This document shows, piece by piece, positions 9,080 to 17,783 of a DNA stretch of 64,000 nt. The number at the start of each line of letters is the position of its first letter. The first letter of the stretch is position 1. This DNA comes from CAYQTE01 sp964420285. Lineage in GTDB: Bacteria > Planctomycetota > Phycisphaerae > Tepidisphaerales > Tepidisphaeraceae. Position numbers and translations under genes: made by a program. The notes below the pieces were generated by a model. That model was not told the DNA's origin and did not search any database. It saw only the letters and a list, made by a program, of their open reading frames with translations. The stretch covers positions 62,001 to 126,000 of the forward strand of contig CAYQTE010000001.1 of assembly GCA_964420285.1 (NCBI GenBank), given 5' to 3'.

Positions 9080-9703
9080 TCATCCGTTCTTGAGCACGAT
9101 CCGTTCCAGGATGTTGCCGACATCTTCACAGCCATCGATGGCGGTTTCGATGTAGTCGTAAAGGTTCTTCCACTTCATGACGTCAAGCGGCGGCGTGTCG
9201 CCCTCGAACAGTTTGCTGATGGCGGCGTGATTGACGTCATCACCAACGCTTTCCAGGCGATGCACCTCGATCAGCACGTTCTTCAGTTCCGAGAGTTTTC
9301 GCGACTTGCGCAGGTGATACACGGCATCACTCATGGCCACCGTCGCCTGCACCAGCACCTCGGTCTGCTTCTTGAAGAGATCAGGAACGCTGGTGACGTG
9401 AAAGATCGGAAACCGCTTGGCCAGGGCATCGATGTTGTCGATGATATCGTCGATGCGGTTGACCAGTTCGTGAATGTCCTCCCGGTCAAAAGGAGTGATG
9501 AACGTCTGGTCCAGACGCTCCAGCGCCTTGTGCGTCAGGTCGTCGGCCAGGTGTTCCTCCTGGCGGATTCGCTGAATTTCGTCGTCGATCTGCGGGAAGC
9601 GATGCGCCAATTTCCGCAGGTGCTCGGCGCAACTGACCGCATGACGGGCCAGCCCCTCAAACAGGTCATAAAAGACCGTGTCCTTCGGCAGCAAATTGAT
9701 CAT
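9080..9703 (-). CDS. DUF47 family PhoU-like regulator of phosphate transport
   Basis: This 207-residue all-helical protein (FYDLFEGLARHAVSCAEHLR, LADDLTHKALERL, DREDIHELVNRIDDIIDNID) is typical of the DUF47/TIGR00153 family related to PhoU. Members sit directly upstream of PiT transporters, as here, and are thought to control their activity through metal-binding helical bundles. The conserved E/DxxxD motifs (for example NRIDDIID) are present. The start is MINLLPKDTVFYD, the normal family N-terminus. Confidence 0.92.
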   Translation of the reverse strand: MINLLPKDTVFYDLFEGLARHAVSCAEHLRKLAHRFPQIDDEIQRIRQEEHLADDLTHKALERLDQTFITPFDREDIHELVNRIDDIIDNIDALAKRFPIFHVTSVPDLFKKQTEVLVQATVAMSDAVYHLRKSRKLSELKNVLIEVHRLESVGDDVNHAAISKLFEGDTPPLDVMKWKNLYDYIETAIDGCEDVGNILERIVLKNG

Positions 9704-9828
9704 CGCGGCAGCTCCAATTGTGAGCGTTGTGTGTGTGTTTCGTTAAGCCGCATCGATTGTACGACGCCGGGACGCGAACACAATCCCGCGGCGGTGCGAC
9801 TGAGGGCTGCGTTCTCGTCGCCGCACTC

Positions 9829-10257
9829 CTACCCGCCGGCACGGCCCAGAAGAAAAGACAGGATCAGCATCCCCAGCACAAATGTCGTCAGCAGCACGAA
9901 GACCAAATCGCGCTCGTAGGCGAAGGCTATGATCGATACCGCAACGCGGATAACCGGCGTGGCGATCAGCAGCAGCAGGCCGACGGCGATGATCGCGTCG
10001 CTGCGACCCTGGCCTACGCCGGTGAGAACCGCCCCGATCGTATGCGGGAAGGTTTCCCGGGATCGCAAGTCGTCCAGTTGCGATTGGGAATCGAGGTAAT
10101 CGTGATGGTGCGCAAAGCGCACGATCGTGCCGGCCAGGATAATCGCCAGGCTGGCGATCACGCCGGTGCGCAGGATCATGCTGAGCATGATCTCGACCTT
10201 GTGAACGGGGGAATGCGGGTCGATCGCCAGCGGATGATTCGGCGGGACGTTCACCAT
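9829..10257 (-). CDS. DUF1634 domain membrane protein
   Basis: This 142-residue protein has three hydrophobic segments (about residues 27-47, 80-110 and 118-138), matching DUF1634 membrane proteins. These usually lie next to TauE/SafE sulfite-exporter-like permeases. Its ATG lies 7 nt inside the 3' end of the TauE-like gene, so translation is probably coupled. The function is unknown; it may be a small subunit or modulator of the permease. Confidence 0.88.
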   Translation of the reverse strand: MVNVPPNHPLAIDPHSPVHKVEIMLSMILRTGVIASLAIILAGTIVRFAHHHDYLDSQSQLDDLRSRETFPHTIGAVLTGVGQGRSDAIIAVGLLLLIATPVIRVAVSIIAFAYERDLVFVLLTTFVLGMLILSFLLGRAGG

Positions 10258-11093
10258 GAGGCGTATCCCCTGTACAGCATTTCGGCCGCGATGATAAGCA
10301 GCACGACAATGAAGAACCCGCGCACGCGGGCGCTGTCAATGCGGCCCAGCAGATGCGAACCGGCCAGCGCCCCGCCGAGCACGCCGGCCGCCACCGGGGC
10401 GGCGATGAACGGATTGATGTCGCCTCGCGCGAAATAGACGCCGGCGCTGGCGGCGGCGGTCACGCCGATCATGAAATTGCTGGTGGCCGTCGAGACCTTG
10501 AACGGCAGCCGCATCGCAAGGTCCATCGCCAGCACCTTCATCGCTCCCGACCCGACGCCGAGCAGCCCGCTGACGCCGCCGGCCAGGTACATCAGGATCA
10601 AGCCCAATCCAGAATGCGTGACGCGATAGGCGACGACCTGGCCGGTGTTGGGATCGTAATAGCGGTCGTGCAGCCGAAGGCGATTGGCGATGCGGTCAGG
10701 GGGAACCGGAGCCGTCGAGTCCCGCTCGTTATGGCGAAGCATCTGCAACGCCGACAAGGCCATGACCGTGCCGAAGATCAGGAACAGAGCGGCCGGCCGG
10801 ATGTGACCGGACAGGTAGGCGCCGCTGATGGCGCCGGTAGTGGTGGCGATTTCCAGGAACATGGCGACGCGGAGGTTGGACATATGCTCGCGGACATAGG
10901 CGGCGGCGGCACCACTGCTTGTGGCGATGACCGAAATGATTGATGCCCCGATGGCGAAGCGGATGTTGACATGAAGCAGCAGCGTCAGCGCCGGGATGAC
11001 GATGATCCCGCCGCCCAGCCCCAGCAGCGAGCCGACGAATCCGGCGGCGATCGAGAGGACAAATGCGAGCAGTGTAAATTCCAGCGGCGTCAT
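10251..11093 (-). CDS. TauE/SafE family sulfite/organosulfonate exporter-like permease
   Basis: This protein of about 280 residues starts at MTPLEFTLLAFVLSIA behind a GGTGGA Shine-Dalgarno. The extension to 11177 runs over non-coding sequence. The LGLGGGIIVIPALTLLL segment and the second-half LLGVGSGAMKVLAMD are the two internal repeats of the TauE/SafE family. Eight or so hydrophobic segments are visible. The family exports sulfite, sulfoacetate or related anions, but the substrate here is unknown. It is co-transcribed with the overlapping DUF1634 gene. Confidence 0.9.
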   Translation of the reverse strand: MTPLEFTLLAFVLSIAAGFVGSLLGLGGGIIVIPALTLLLHVNIRFAIGASIISVIATSSGAAAAYVREHMSNLRVAMFLEIATTTGAISGAYLSGHIRPAALFLIFGTVMALSALQMLRHNERDSTAPVPPDRIANRLRLHDRYYDPNTGQVVAYRVTHSGLGLILMYLAGGVSGLLGVGSGAMKVLAMDLAMRLPFKVSTATSNFMIGVTAAASAGVYFARGDINPFIAAPVAAGVLGGALAGSHLLGRIDSARVRGFFIVVLLIIAAEMLYRGYASW

Positions 11094-11744
11094 GGGCGTA
11101 ATTCCACCGGCACAATAGATGATGCGGGGGCGAGTTGTAAATCGTACCAACCGCTGAAACGCGAGGCTCACCCGCAATCCAAAGGGAGGTGCTCAAAGAT
11201 CCCTCACGCGGAGGCGCAGAGAGCGCGGAGAGAAAGGCGGCTAACCACGCAATTCCTCCGCGACCCCGGCGCCTCCGCGTGATATTTATCCTAAGTCGTT
11301 ACTTGCATTGTGGTTACGCAAGAAGATCGCTGCCTTACCCACCTCGGGCGAACCTCATCTGCAGCCAGATATCGCGGTTTCATGCCCCGCCCGCGACGAA
11401 AAAACGCCCCAAATGTCTCGAAAAAGTTCGAACTTGGCCTGAAAAAGTCTGAACGCAGCCCGGCCGAGTCCAATCTGGGCGCTCCGAAGAGGCGGGGAAT
11501 TCCCTACATAATCGCTCGACAATATCGTATTTTCCGGATTTCGGCGAAGCTCCCGTCTTGCACCCGACGGAAGACGCGCCGTATTTCGCCGGAGGTAACG
11601 CGGCGCGGGCGACTGTGGTAATATCCCCGCGACGTCGGCTGTGGCGCAAGGCGGCCGGTCCGACGGCAACCACGAATCGCGGTAACCAAGCCCGGCAAAC
11701 TCGCCAGGCCGCCAGAGTGCATGCGGGCCTAAAGTCGGTGACTC
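11094..11744. other. 650-bp intergenic region between divergent genes
   Basis: No coding frame is credible. It holds the 13-bp inverted repeat at 11205-11281, two short direct copies of an AAAAAGT(T/C)(C/T)GAAC-like motif around 11420-11455, and a possible structured leader (11650-11713) just upstream of the secreted protein gene at 11745. Confidence 0.55.
11205..11281. repeat. 13-bp inverted repeat, dispersed-element-like
   Basis: CACGCGGAGGCGC (11205-11217) and GCGCCTCCGCGTG (11269-11281) are exact reverse complements with about 51 nt between them. The spacer itself has CGCGGAG/CTCCGCG pairing. Its wording (ACGCGGAGGCGCAGAGAGCG) resembles the degenerate 'CGCAGAG/CGGAG' intergenic elements seen in many planctomycete genomes. 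Weaker relatives are visible near 60527-60552 and 63551-63576. Confidence 0.65.
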
Positions 11745-12587
11745 ATGCTCCGATGTTTTCTCTGTGCGATCCTGTCGTTGTTGGTTGTTGCCGGGAATCG
11801 GGTCTGGGGTCAGAGTTTTGACGGGAGTTTCGGATTGAACCCGTCGGATCAGGCGCCGGCGAATTCCAATTACAACCCCAGCTTCTTCGACGCCAGCGCT
11901 CCCGTCCAGGAAGCCCCGATCAACGGCGGGGACTGGAGCTTCCGCATGGGCTATGCTCCCACCTACTACGGCCTTTCGCTGAAGAAGGAATCGGTACCAG
12001 TCCATCCAGACGACGCCGGTTTCCTCTCCGGCAGCACGGATGTGCGTGTCGGCAGCGGCATCGACTGGCTGTCTTTTGACCTCGGCATCCAGCGCAACTT
12101 CCATGTCAACGGCTGGGCGGGCGTGACGCCGAAGGTGGGATTTGATGCGGATTTGAGCCTGCTGTCCGTGCAGGGGCAGAACAACAACGGCTCGCGCTCC
12201 ATGCTGTATGAATTCAAGCGTTTCAACGGCGACACCCGTCCGGCGAGCCAGGCCTCGTTTGTCTATGACAAGTTCGCCCCCGGAATCTTCACGCCCGTGC
12301 CCTTCATCGGAGCCGACTTCAGGAACGGCGACTGGACCCTGAGCACCGAACTTGGCTTTGCCTACAAGGATCTGACTCGGGAATACGGCTGGAACCGCTT
12401 CGCCGAGGAAGAGAAATACGGCAGCTTCGACGAATGGTGCTTCAGCCCGCGGCCGGCGATCGGGTTGAGCTATGCTCCCGACGAAAAGACGTCGCTGGGA
12501 GTATTCGGCTCTTACGAGTGGTACACAACCAGCTTCGGCAAGGTGATCGGCATTAAATTGATGCTTCTCTTCCAGCGCAGCTTCTGA
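11745..12587 (+). CDS. Secreted barrel-like outer-surface protein, hypothetical
   Basis: This 280-residue protein has a clear signal peptide (hydrophobic residues 4-18, cleavage probably after RVWGQ near 23). The mature part alternates hydrophobic and polar residues and is rich in Tyr, Phe, Trp and Gly, with WLSFDLGIQRNFHV, WTLSTELGFAYKDL and a terminal KVIGIKLMLLFQRSF. It ends in phenylalanine, as expected of an outer-membrane beta-barrel. It is probably an envelope barrel or porin-like protein; no specific family is recognised. A hairpin at 12623-12659 follows the stop. Confidence 0.75.
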   Translation: MLRCFLCAILSLLVVAGNRVWGQSFDGSFGLNPSDQAPANSNYNPSFFDASAPVQEAPINGGDWSFRMGYAPTYYGLSLKKESVPVHPDDAGFLSGSTDVRVGSGIDWLSFDLGIQRNFHVNGWAGVTPKVGFDADLSLLSVQGQNNNGSRSMLYEFKRFNGDTRPASQASFVYDKFAPGIFTPVPFIGADFRNGDWTLSTELGFAYKDLTREYGWNRFAEEEKYGSFDEWCFSPRPAIGLSYAPDEKTSLGVFGSYEWYTTSFGKVIGIKLMLLFQRSF

Positions 12588-12622
12588 TCGCCGCGTCATG
12601 GCTCCGACAAATCAAAACGGTC

Positions 12623-12659
12623 GGGAGTCCTTGATCCGCTTTGTTCATCAAAGACTCCC
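12623..12659. terminator. Palindromic hairpin, putative terminator; repeat family copy 1
   Basis: GGGAGTCCTTGAT and ATCAAAGACTCCC pair over 13 positions with one mismatch around an 11-nt loop, 35 bp after the stop of the secreted protein gene. The arms match the hairpin at 51706-51753 almost base for base, so this is one member of a dispersed palindrome family. No clear T-run follows. Confidence 0.65.
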
Positions 12660-12681
12660 GCCTCTGAATCTTCCAGCACGC

Positions 12682-12710
12682 TTGACGTTAATAACGCATA
12701 GCGATACTAT
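12682..12710 (+). promoter_or_regulatory. Promoter of higBA, predicted leaderless transcript
   Basis: TTGACG (12682-12687) is followed after 17 nt by TACTAT (12705-12710). The higB ATG starts only 7 nt after the -10 box, where transcription would normally begin. No Shine-Dalgarno can fit, so the mRNA is probably leaderless. Confidence 0.65.
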
Positions 12711-12717
12711 ACGGCCG

Positions 12718-12996
12718 ATGATCCTCTCGTTCAAGTGTGCCGACACGGAGGCCCTGGCCAGAGGATGGCGCGTGAAACGATTCGTGAGCATCGAGTCGGC
12801 GGCCCGGCGCAAGTTGCGGCAGTTGCAGATCGCGGTGCAACTTCAGGATTTACGCGCGCCGCCGGGCAACCGGCTGGAGGCGTTGAAAGGCGATCGCGCG
12901 GGACAACACAGCATCCGGGTGAACGACCAGTTTCGCATCTGCTTTCGCTGGACGCTTCCCGGGCCCCAGGACGTGGAGATTGTAGACGATCATTGA
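12718..12996 (+). CDS. higB: HigB toxin, RelE/ParE-like ribosome-dependent endoribonuclease
   Basis: This 92-residue protein (MILSFKCADTEALARG, then ESAARRKLRQLQIA, then RAGQHSIRVNDQFRICFRW) is a standard HigB toxin that cuts mRNA on the ribosome. Family features include LRAPPGNRLEAL and the terminal FRICFRW...DVEIVDDH strand. The in-frame extension to 12598 is rejected because the promoter lies inside it. It is followed after 12 bp by higA, in the toxin-first order typical of higBA. Confidence 0.93.
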   Translation: MILSFKCADTEALARGWRVKRFVSIESAARRKLRQLQIAVQLQDLRAPPGNRLEALKGDRAGQHSIRVNDQFRICFRWTLPGPQDVEIVDDH

Positions 12997-13008
12997 GAAA
13001 GACCACCG

Positions 13009-13308
13009 ATGCGAAGACTCAAACCCGTGACGCCCGGCGAGCTTTTGCGCGAGGAATTCCTCGTGCCGATGGGAATTTCGCAGTATCGGCTGGCGAAGGA
13101 AATCGGCGTGCCGGCGCAGCGGATCGGACAGATCGTGGCCGGGAAGCGCGCCGTGACGGCGGATTCGGACCTGCGGCTTTGCAGGTTTTTCGGCTTGTCC
13201 AGAGGGTATTGGCTCCGCGCGCAGGCCGAGCACGATACGGAAGTGGCCGAAGCGGCGCTGGGTAAGGTGCTGGCGAAGATCAAACCGTGGACGGGCGGCG
13301 CCGCGTAG
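13009..13308 (+). CDS. higA: HigA antitoxin, XRE-type HTH
   Basis: This 99-residue protein starts MRRLKPVTPGELLREEFL, the hallmark N-terminus of HigA addiction-module antitoxins. The helix-turn-helix spans about residues 23-50 (ISQYRLAKEIGVPAQRIGQI), followed by GKRAVTADSDLRLCRFFGLS and WLRAQAEHDTEVA. It neutralises HigB and represses the operon. Both genes of this pair are intact. Confidence 0.95.
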   Translation: MRRLKPVTPGELLREEFLVPMGISQYRLAKEIGVPAQRIGQIVAGKRAVTADSDLRLCRFFGLSRGYWLRAQAEHDTEVAEAALGKVLAKIKPWTGGAA

Positions 13309-13351
13309 GTTCGAGTCCGCGATCCAAGTCCCGACCCCCTTGATTTTTCCG

Positions 13352-16300
13352 CTAGGCGAGGGTCACATTCCCCGGCGGGATCGTGCCGCTTTCGATGATG
13401 TAGTTATCGCTGGGACCATAGATGACGCTGTCGTTGGTGGCCGCGCCGGCGAAAAGCTGGTCCAGGGTTCCGTTGACGGCGTAGAAGATGTTGTTGCCCT
13501 GACCGCCGTAGAACTGGTTGGTTCCGGCCCCGCCGTTGAGGGAATCATCGCCGAGTCCGCCGCGGAGGGTGTCGTTGCCGAGGCTGCCGAAGATCGTGTC
13601 GTTGCCTTTGCCGCCGCAGAGCAGGTCATCGCCGGCGCCGCCCTTGATCGAATCGTCGCCGGGTCCGCCCGAGATGGAATCGTTGCCGGCCCCGCCGCCG
13701 AGTGTGTCGTTGCCGGCGCCGCCCATGATGGTGTCGTCGCCGGGTCCGCCCTGGACGCTGACGCCGAGATTTGCTGGCATGCTTGATTCGATCGTGACCG
13801 AGTCGTTACCCGCGCCGGCCTCAACGTCGATAGAGCTGATTTGTGAAAGTGCGAACGGCAACGACGTAACGCCGTTGAGCGTGGCCGTCAGGTTGCCGTT
13901 GCCGTCGGCTTGCAGGGTGATCACGTCTGGGCCGCTGGTTCCTTCGACGAGAAGATTGCCGCTGGTCAGCGTCGCAAAGGATGGGGCTACCGCGAGGTAG
14001 GCGACGCCATCCGCCGTTTCGCCACTCCCGGATGTTATAGTATAGTCAAACTGGTCGGTCCCGATATAGCCGGCATCGGGCGTATATTGCGCTTGGCCGT
14101 TGACCAGTTGTACGGTGCCATGCTGTGCGGGCGCAACGGCCGTTAGTGTGACGGCGCTACCGTCGTCGTCGTAGTCGCCCCGGCTGACGGAGAGTTGGGC
14201 GGCGTTGCCGACTGTTACTTGGAAGAGTTGGAATGTCGTCTGTGGATTCTGGGGCACAGGCGTAACGGTCACCGCGACCGTGCCGAGGCATGTTGCGTCG
14301 GTCGCGTCTGTCATCGTGTAGGAGAAGCTGTCGGACCCGGAGTAGTCGGTATCCGGCTGGTAATAGACCACGCCGTTTTGCAGGGTGACGTAGCCGTGCT
14401 GGGCAGCCCCGACCTGAAGGACGCTTAGAGTTCCGACGCCCGTATCGTTCGCCAGCACGTTGATTGCCGTTGCGGGGTCGTTCTCCGCGATTGTGGCCGA
14501 ATCGCTCGGCGCGCTGATCGCGCCGGTGGGAATCGAAAAATTGAGTGCTATCGCGACCGACGAGCCGATCTGCTGGTCATTCTTCCAAGCAGACACGTGG
14601 AAGGCGTCAATCTCCCCCGAGCCGGAAGCGGAGCGGGTCCATGTAAGGCTCTGGTCGGGGTCGAGTTCGGTCACTCCCGACTGCGCGCTCTGGCCGTTTT
14701 CGGTCAGCGTCCCATTGTCTACAGAGTCAATCTGGAAAGCCACGCCGGCGCTATTGCCGGTGAGGCCGTTGAGGCTCGCAAGCAGCATGTCGTAGGTTAT
14801 TATGGTCTGCGTCTGGCTTGGAGCAAATTGCATCGTGTCGGCTGTCAGGTCGCTGATCGGCAGCGAAGGCGGCGGCGCAAAGATGGAGAATTCGCCGCCG
14901 CCGTCCACGGGATGTTCCTCGTTCTTCGCCGCGGCGCCGTCGTTTGCAAGGGCGAAGATGAATGCGCCTGCCCCGGTATCCACGTAGTCGGTTAGCGCAG
15001 CAGTGAAAGCGGCGGCAAAGCAGTCGCCCCAACTAGGTTCATAATAAGAGGCCGCGGCGCAGCCGAACGTATTTCCGGTCAGATTGAGATATTTCAGCAT
15101 GCCGCCGGCGTAACACTGGTTGAAGACATACGTCGTGTACCCCGCGTGGATTTGCGACAGCCAGCCGTCTAGTTGCGTGTTGGAAATCAAGCTGCTTGTC
15201 AGTGGCGCGCTGGCGCTGAGCCATGGCACGAGGAACTGTGTTGGGTCAGTGGGATTTGTGGATGCGTCAGTACCGCCGTGATCGAAGGTCCAAAAGAGAA
15301 AGTGGTCATTGGCCGTTATCGTCATGGAGAGGCTGGACAAGACACTCGCGAGGTTATTGGATGTGGCCGCCTCGAAATGGGTGCCTTGCTGCAGAAATGA
15401 CATATCGGAATCGACGATGCTGCCGGAGGCGTTCGCCTGGTCGGGGGCGGAGGCTGAACCATCAGCGTAAAGGACATATATATTTGCCGGGTTTATACCC
15501 ATGCCGCCCGTGAGTTCCTGGTAGAGCGACTGGATGTTGTTGCGGTACCAATAATGGTTGTCGGCTGGGTCTGCACCCCCGCTGAAAAGCACTGCGTAAT
15601 TCTGGCCGGTCGTAGCCGAAGAAGAGTAGCTCCAACTGGTGAGGTCATGATTTTCCCAAGCCGCCCCGGTGCTCGCGCTGAATCCGACATTAGCAGCACT
15701 GCTTCCGAGAATCGAAGGTATGTCGACAGCGTAGGCTATTAGTGGGGTTGAGGGACGGGTTCCCGTCGTTGCCACGCTGACGTCAAGCTCTTTTCCGTCG
15801 TAGTCAATCCATGCCGTCCAAAGCTGCCCGCCGGCTAGATCGTCCGGCGCTTCTGCGGTGACCACAGAGGTCATGTTTCCATCGATGTCGATCCCGACAT
15901 GGTTGTCACTCGGATCCCCAAAATTGTCGTTTTCGTGGGTATCGAATTCGACTCCGATAGACGGCGTTAGTCCACCGTATCCCAAATTGCCGCCACCCGG
16001 TCCTAATGCCGGTCCGGCACCGCTGATCACGAACGCCAGCCCGTCCCCGCGATCATTTCCGCCCGGATCGGTAATGCGGAAGCTGAATTGCGTCGAGAAG
16101 GCCGCGATGTTCTGGGCCGCCGTTGCGAATACCCCGCCAGACTCCCCCTCAACGGCGTACGTAAGGCGTATGACGGGACCGTCTGCCGTTGTTTGAGCCG
16201 TTGCGTCGCCAACAAGTGTAAGCCCACTTAAATCTGCGAAGTTGGTGAAGTCTATCGCGGTGGTGCTCCCTGCCGAACTGACAACGGGCGAGCCGCTTGC

Positions 16301-16474
16301 GGCAACGCTTCCGCTCTCAGACCCGCCTTGGGTCTGCACCCCAGTTGGGACACAAGGTGCTGAAAGCAACGTTCGCATCTCAAGCGCCTCGATCGCATGC
16401 GACCGTGGGTTCCAGTGCCCGCGCCGCGGGCTGCGCAAATCCCGTCGAGGGCAATGCGATTTCGGTTTCGACAT
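13352..16474 (-). CDS. LEPR-XLL surface protein: L-type lectin, legumain-like (C13) protease and RTX repeats
   Basis: This 1040-residue protein starts at MSKPKSHCPRR behind a strong GGAAGGAAG site; the longer frame to 16675 is not supported. IEALEMRTLLSA at about 29-40 is the planctomycete LEPR-XLL surface signature. Residues about 75-285 form an L-type (legume-like) lectin domain with the metal-site segment VEFDTHENDNFGDPSDNHVG. Residues about 290-530 look like a caspase-fold C13/legumain peptidase: the His is in TFDHGGTD (near 399) and the Cys in VFNQCYAGG (near 454). Two tandem cadherin/Big-9-like modules follow (about 655-740 and 745-830), then about ten RTX nonapeptides (GGAGNDTL type, about 906-995) that should bind calcium. 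It is probably a secreted, glycan-anchored protease. The domain calls rest on motifs only. Confidence 0.85.
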   Translation of the reverse strand: MSKPKSHCPRRDLRSPRRGHWNPRSHAIEALEMRTLLSAPCVPTGVQTQGGSESGSVAASGSPVVSSAGSTTAIDFTNFADLSGLTLVGDATAQTTADGPVIRLTYAVEGESGGVFATAAQNIAAFSTQFSFRITDPGGNDRGDGLAFVISGAGPALGPGGGNLGYGGLTPSIGVEFDTHENDNFGDPSDNHVGIDIDGNMTSVVTAEAPDDLAGGQLWTAWIDYDGKELDVSVATTGTRPSTPLIAYAVDIPSILGSSAANVGFSASTGAAWENHDLTSWSYSSSATTGQNYAVLFSGGADPADNHYWYRNNIQSLYQELTGGMGINPANIYVLYADGSASAPDQANASGSIVDSDMSFLQQGTHFEAATSNNLASVLSSLSMTITANDHFLFWTFDHGGTDASTNPTDPTQFLVPWLSASAPLTSSLISNTQLDGWLSQIHAGYTTYVFNQCYAGGMLKYLNLTGNTFGCAAASYYEPSWGDCFAAAFTAALTDYVDTGAGAFIFALANDGAAAKNEEHPVDGGGEFSIFAPPPSLPISDLTADTMQFAPSQTQTIITYDMLLASLNGLTGNSAGVAFQIDSVDNGTLTENGQSAQSGVTELDPDQSLTWTRSASGSGEIDAFHVSAWKNDQQIGSSVAIALNFSIPTGAISAPSDSATIAENDPATAINVLANDTGVGTLSVLQVGAAQHGYVTLQNGVVYYQPDTDYSGSDSFSYTMTDATDATCLGTVAVTVTPVPQNPQTTFQLFQVTVGNAAQLSVSRGDYDDDGSAVTLTAVAPAQHGTVQLVNGQAQYTPDAGYIGTDQFDYTITSGSGETADGVAYLAVAPSFATLTSGNLLVEGTSGPDVITLQADGNGNLTATLNGVTSLPFALSQISSIDVEAGAGNDSVTIESSMPANLGVSVQGGPGDDTIMGGAGNDTLGGGAGNDSISGGPGDDSIKGGAGDDLLCGGKGNDTIFGSLGNDTLRGGLGDDSLNGGAGTNQFYGGQGNNIFYAVNGTLDQLFAGAATNDSVIYGPSDNYIIESGTIPPGNVTLA

Positions 16475-16553
16475 GAATACTTCCTTCCCGCCAACCACAG
16501 CGGGCGTGCAATGAAAAGCCGATTTCCCGCTCGGTCGGCGAACTGCCAATCGC

Positions 16554-17114
16554 TCAGGTCCCGGGTTCATCTCCAGGTCCGGTGCTATCGCTCGCGGGAG
16601 ATTCGTACTGTTGCCAGGTATGCCCACATCGGTGGCATATCCAAGATGCCTGCCATACCCGGATAGCTTCCTCATATGCGAGCTTTAATTTTTTGCCGCG
16701 GCGCCGATCGAACTTCATTAGTTTCACGAACGCCACTCCGAAAATAAGCGCGAGGATCGCGTTAACCACAGTTTGAAGGACGTCGCCGCGAAGCAACGCT
16801 TGAACCGTAACGGCGACGCCGCTGAAGGTAAGCAGTGCAAGAAAAGCCCATAACGTAGCAAGCAACATAACCGCGCATCCAAACTTCGGCTTCGGCGGTC
16901 GGGCAATCTGCGCGGTTACAGTCATGCTTGACGTGCTCGTCTGCGCGCCACCAAAGCCAACACCAATCGACCCGCCGATCGCACCGACGCCGATACCTGT
17001 CGTGTGGCTAACGCCGCTTGAGGTGCCCGAGCTGAACGCCATTGGGAACGTTTGGATGTTATTGGCCTCGCCGCATTTTGGACAGCGCGGTGCGATCGTT
17101 GGCACATTCGACAT
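16554..17114 (-). CDS. Double zinc-ribbon membrane protein, hypothetical
   Basis: This 186-residue protein starts MSNVPTIAPRCPKCGEANN behind AAGGGAG. An N-terminal CPKC pair and a C-terminal CHRC pair (WICHRCGHTW) look like the two halves of one zinc ribbon. The two ends would meet on the cytosolic side, around two membrane helices (about residues 80-105 and 113-133). A Gly/Ser-rich stretch with TSSMTVTAQ precedes the first helix. No function can be inferred. Confidence 0.75.
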   Translation of the reverse strand: MSNVPTIAPRCPKCGEANNIQTFPMAFSSGTSSGVSHTTGIGVGAIGGSIGVGFGGAQTSTSSMTVTAQIARPPKPKFGCAVMLLATLWAFLALLTFSGVAVTVQALLRGDVLQTVVNAILALIFGVAFVKLMKFDRRRGKKLKLAYEEAIRVWQASWICHRCGHTWQQYESPASDSTGPGDEPGT

Positions 17115-17204
17115 TGGCAGCTCCCTTCGGAGACATTCGGGTAATTGTTAGCGTCTGACCTTGTGCGCACAATTGGGGGACGCTGACGCCAACTCAGCCA
17201 GACG

Positions 17205-17235
17205 GGCAAGCGCAGCGAGGTGACCGTCGCTTGCC
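17205..17235 (-). terminator. Hairpin downstream of lipoprotein gene
   Basis: GGCAAGCG (17205-17212) and CGCTTGCC (17228-17235) pair over 8 bp around a 15-nt loop, just past the stop of the lipoprotein that ends at 17247. There is no T-run, so it is a weak or Rho-assisted terminator at best. Confidence 0.4.
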
Positions 17236-17246
17236 AGCGGGCAAGC

Positions 17247-17723
17247 TTACTGCTTCAAGTGCTTTTCAATGTTCTCGGTCATCGCGTTCTGGATATTGTT
17301 TACCACGTCCTGATTGTCGGATGAAACGTCCCTCCATGATTGCATTTGTGTGCCCGAGGATTCCAAAGTGGCAGCGACCTTCAACTTCGAGCCGCTACCG
17401 CTGGCCTTGATGGTGATGAGATATTTGTACCGGGTTGAGTTGCCGCCGAGCAGCCCGCCTACCCTGACGAGTTCAGGTCCGGCGACGTAATCAGTGACGA
17501 TTCTGCCTTCATCTTTATTCCCACTTAGGATCGGAACGCTGGCGTCGTCCAAAGCGGCGGTGCTTGCCGCATACACCCGTGCTGGCGCATAAGGCAAAAC
17601 ATCCGTCGGCTGAAAGCCCGCGCTCGGCACTGGAAGCGATTTGCCCCCAACCTGTGTAGCGCATCCCGAGATAAACGCCACGCCCATCAGCGCCACTGCG
17701 ACAAGCCCGATACTGCGAATCAT
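17247..17723 (-). CDS. Secreted lipoprotein, hypothetical
   Basis: This 158-residue protein starts MIRSIGLVAVALMGVAF and has a lipobox FISGC (Cys near residue 21), so it should be a signal-peptidase II lipoprotein. The mature domain (YAPARVYAASTAALDDASVPI, then DEGRIVTDYV and YKYLITIKASGSGSKLKVAATLE) resembles small alpha/beta envelope lipoproteins of the DUF3313/BamC-like type, but no family is certain. The frame extends upstream to 17972 over what is a duplicated promoter region, so the internal ATG is the true start. Confidence 0.75.
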   Translation of the reverse strand: MIRSIGLVAVALMGVAFISGCATQVGGKSLPVPSAGFQPTDVLPYAPARVYAASTAALDDASVPILSGNKDEGRIVTDYVAGPELVRVGGLLGGNSTRYKYLITIKASGSGSKLKVAATLESSGTQMQSWRDVSSDNQDVVNNIQNAMTENIEKHLKQ

Positions 17724-17783
17724 GTTGTTCTCCTCTGTTAACACGACAGCGATGCCTCGTTTCAGAAACGACCGTAACCGCTT

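Noticed and set aside
11413..11455. Short direct repeats (AAAAAGT and GAAC pattern) as an origin or iteron array
   Set aside because: Only two imperfect copies are present and there is no dnaA, repA or AT-rich unwinding region nearby.
13300..13345. tRNA-like T-arm wording (GGTTCGAGTCC) after the higA stop
   Set aside because: The flanking bases do not form a T stem, and no acceptor, D or anticodon arm is found; it overlaps the higA stop codon.
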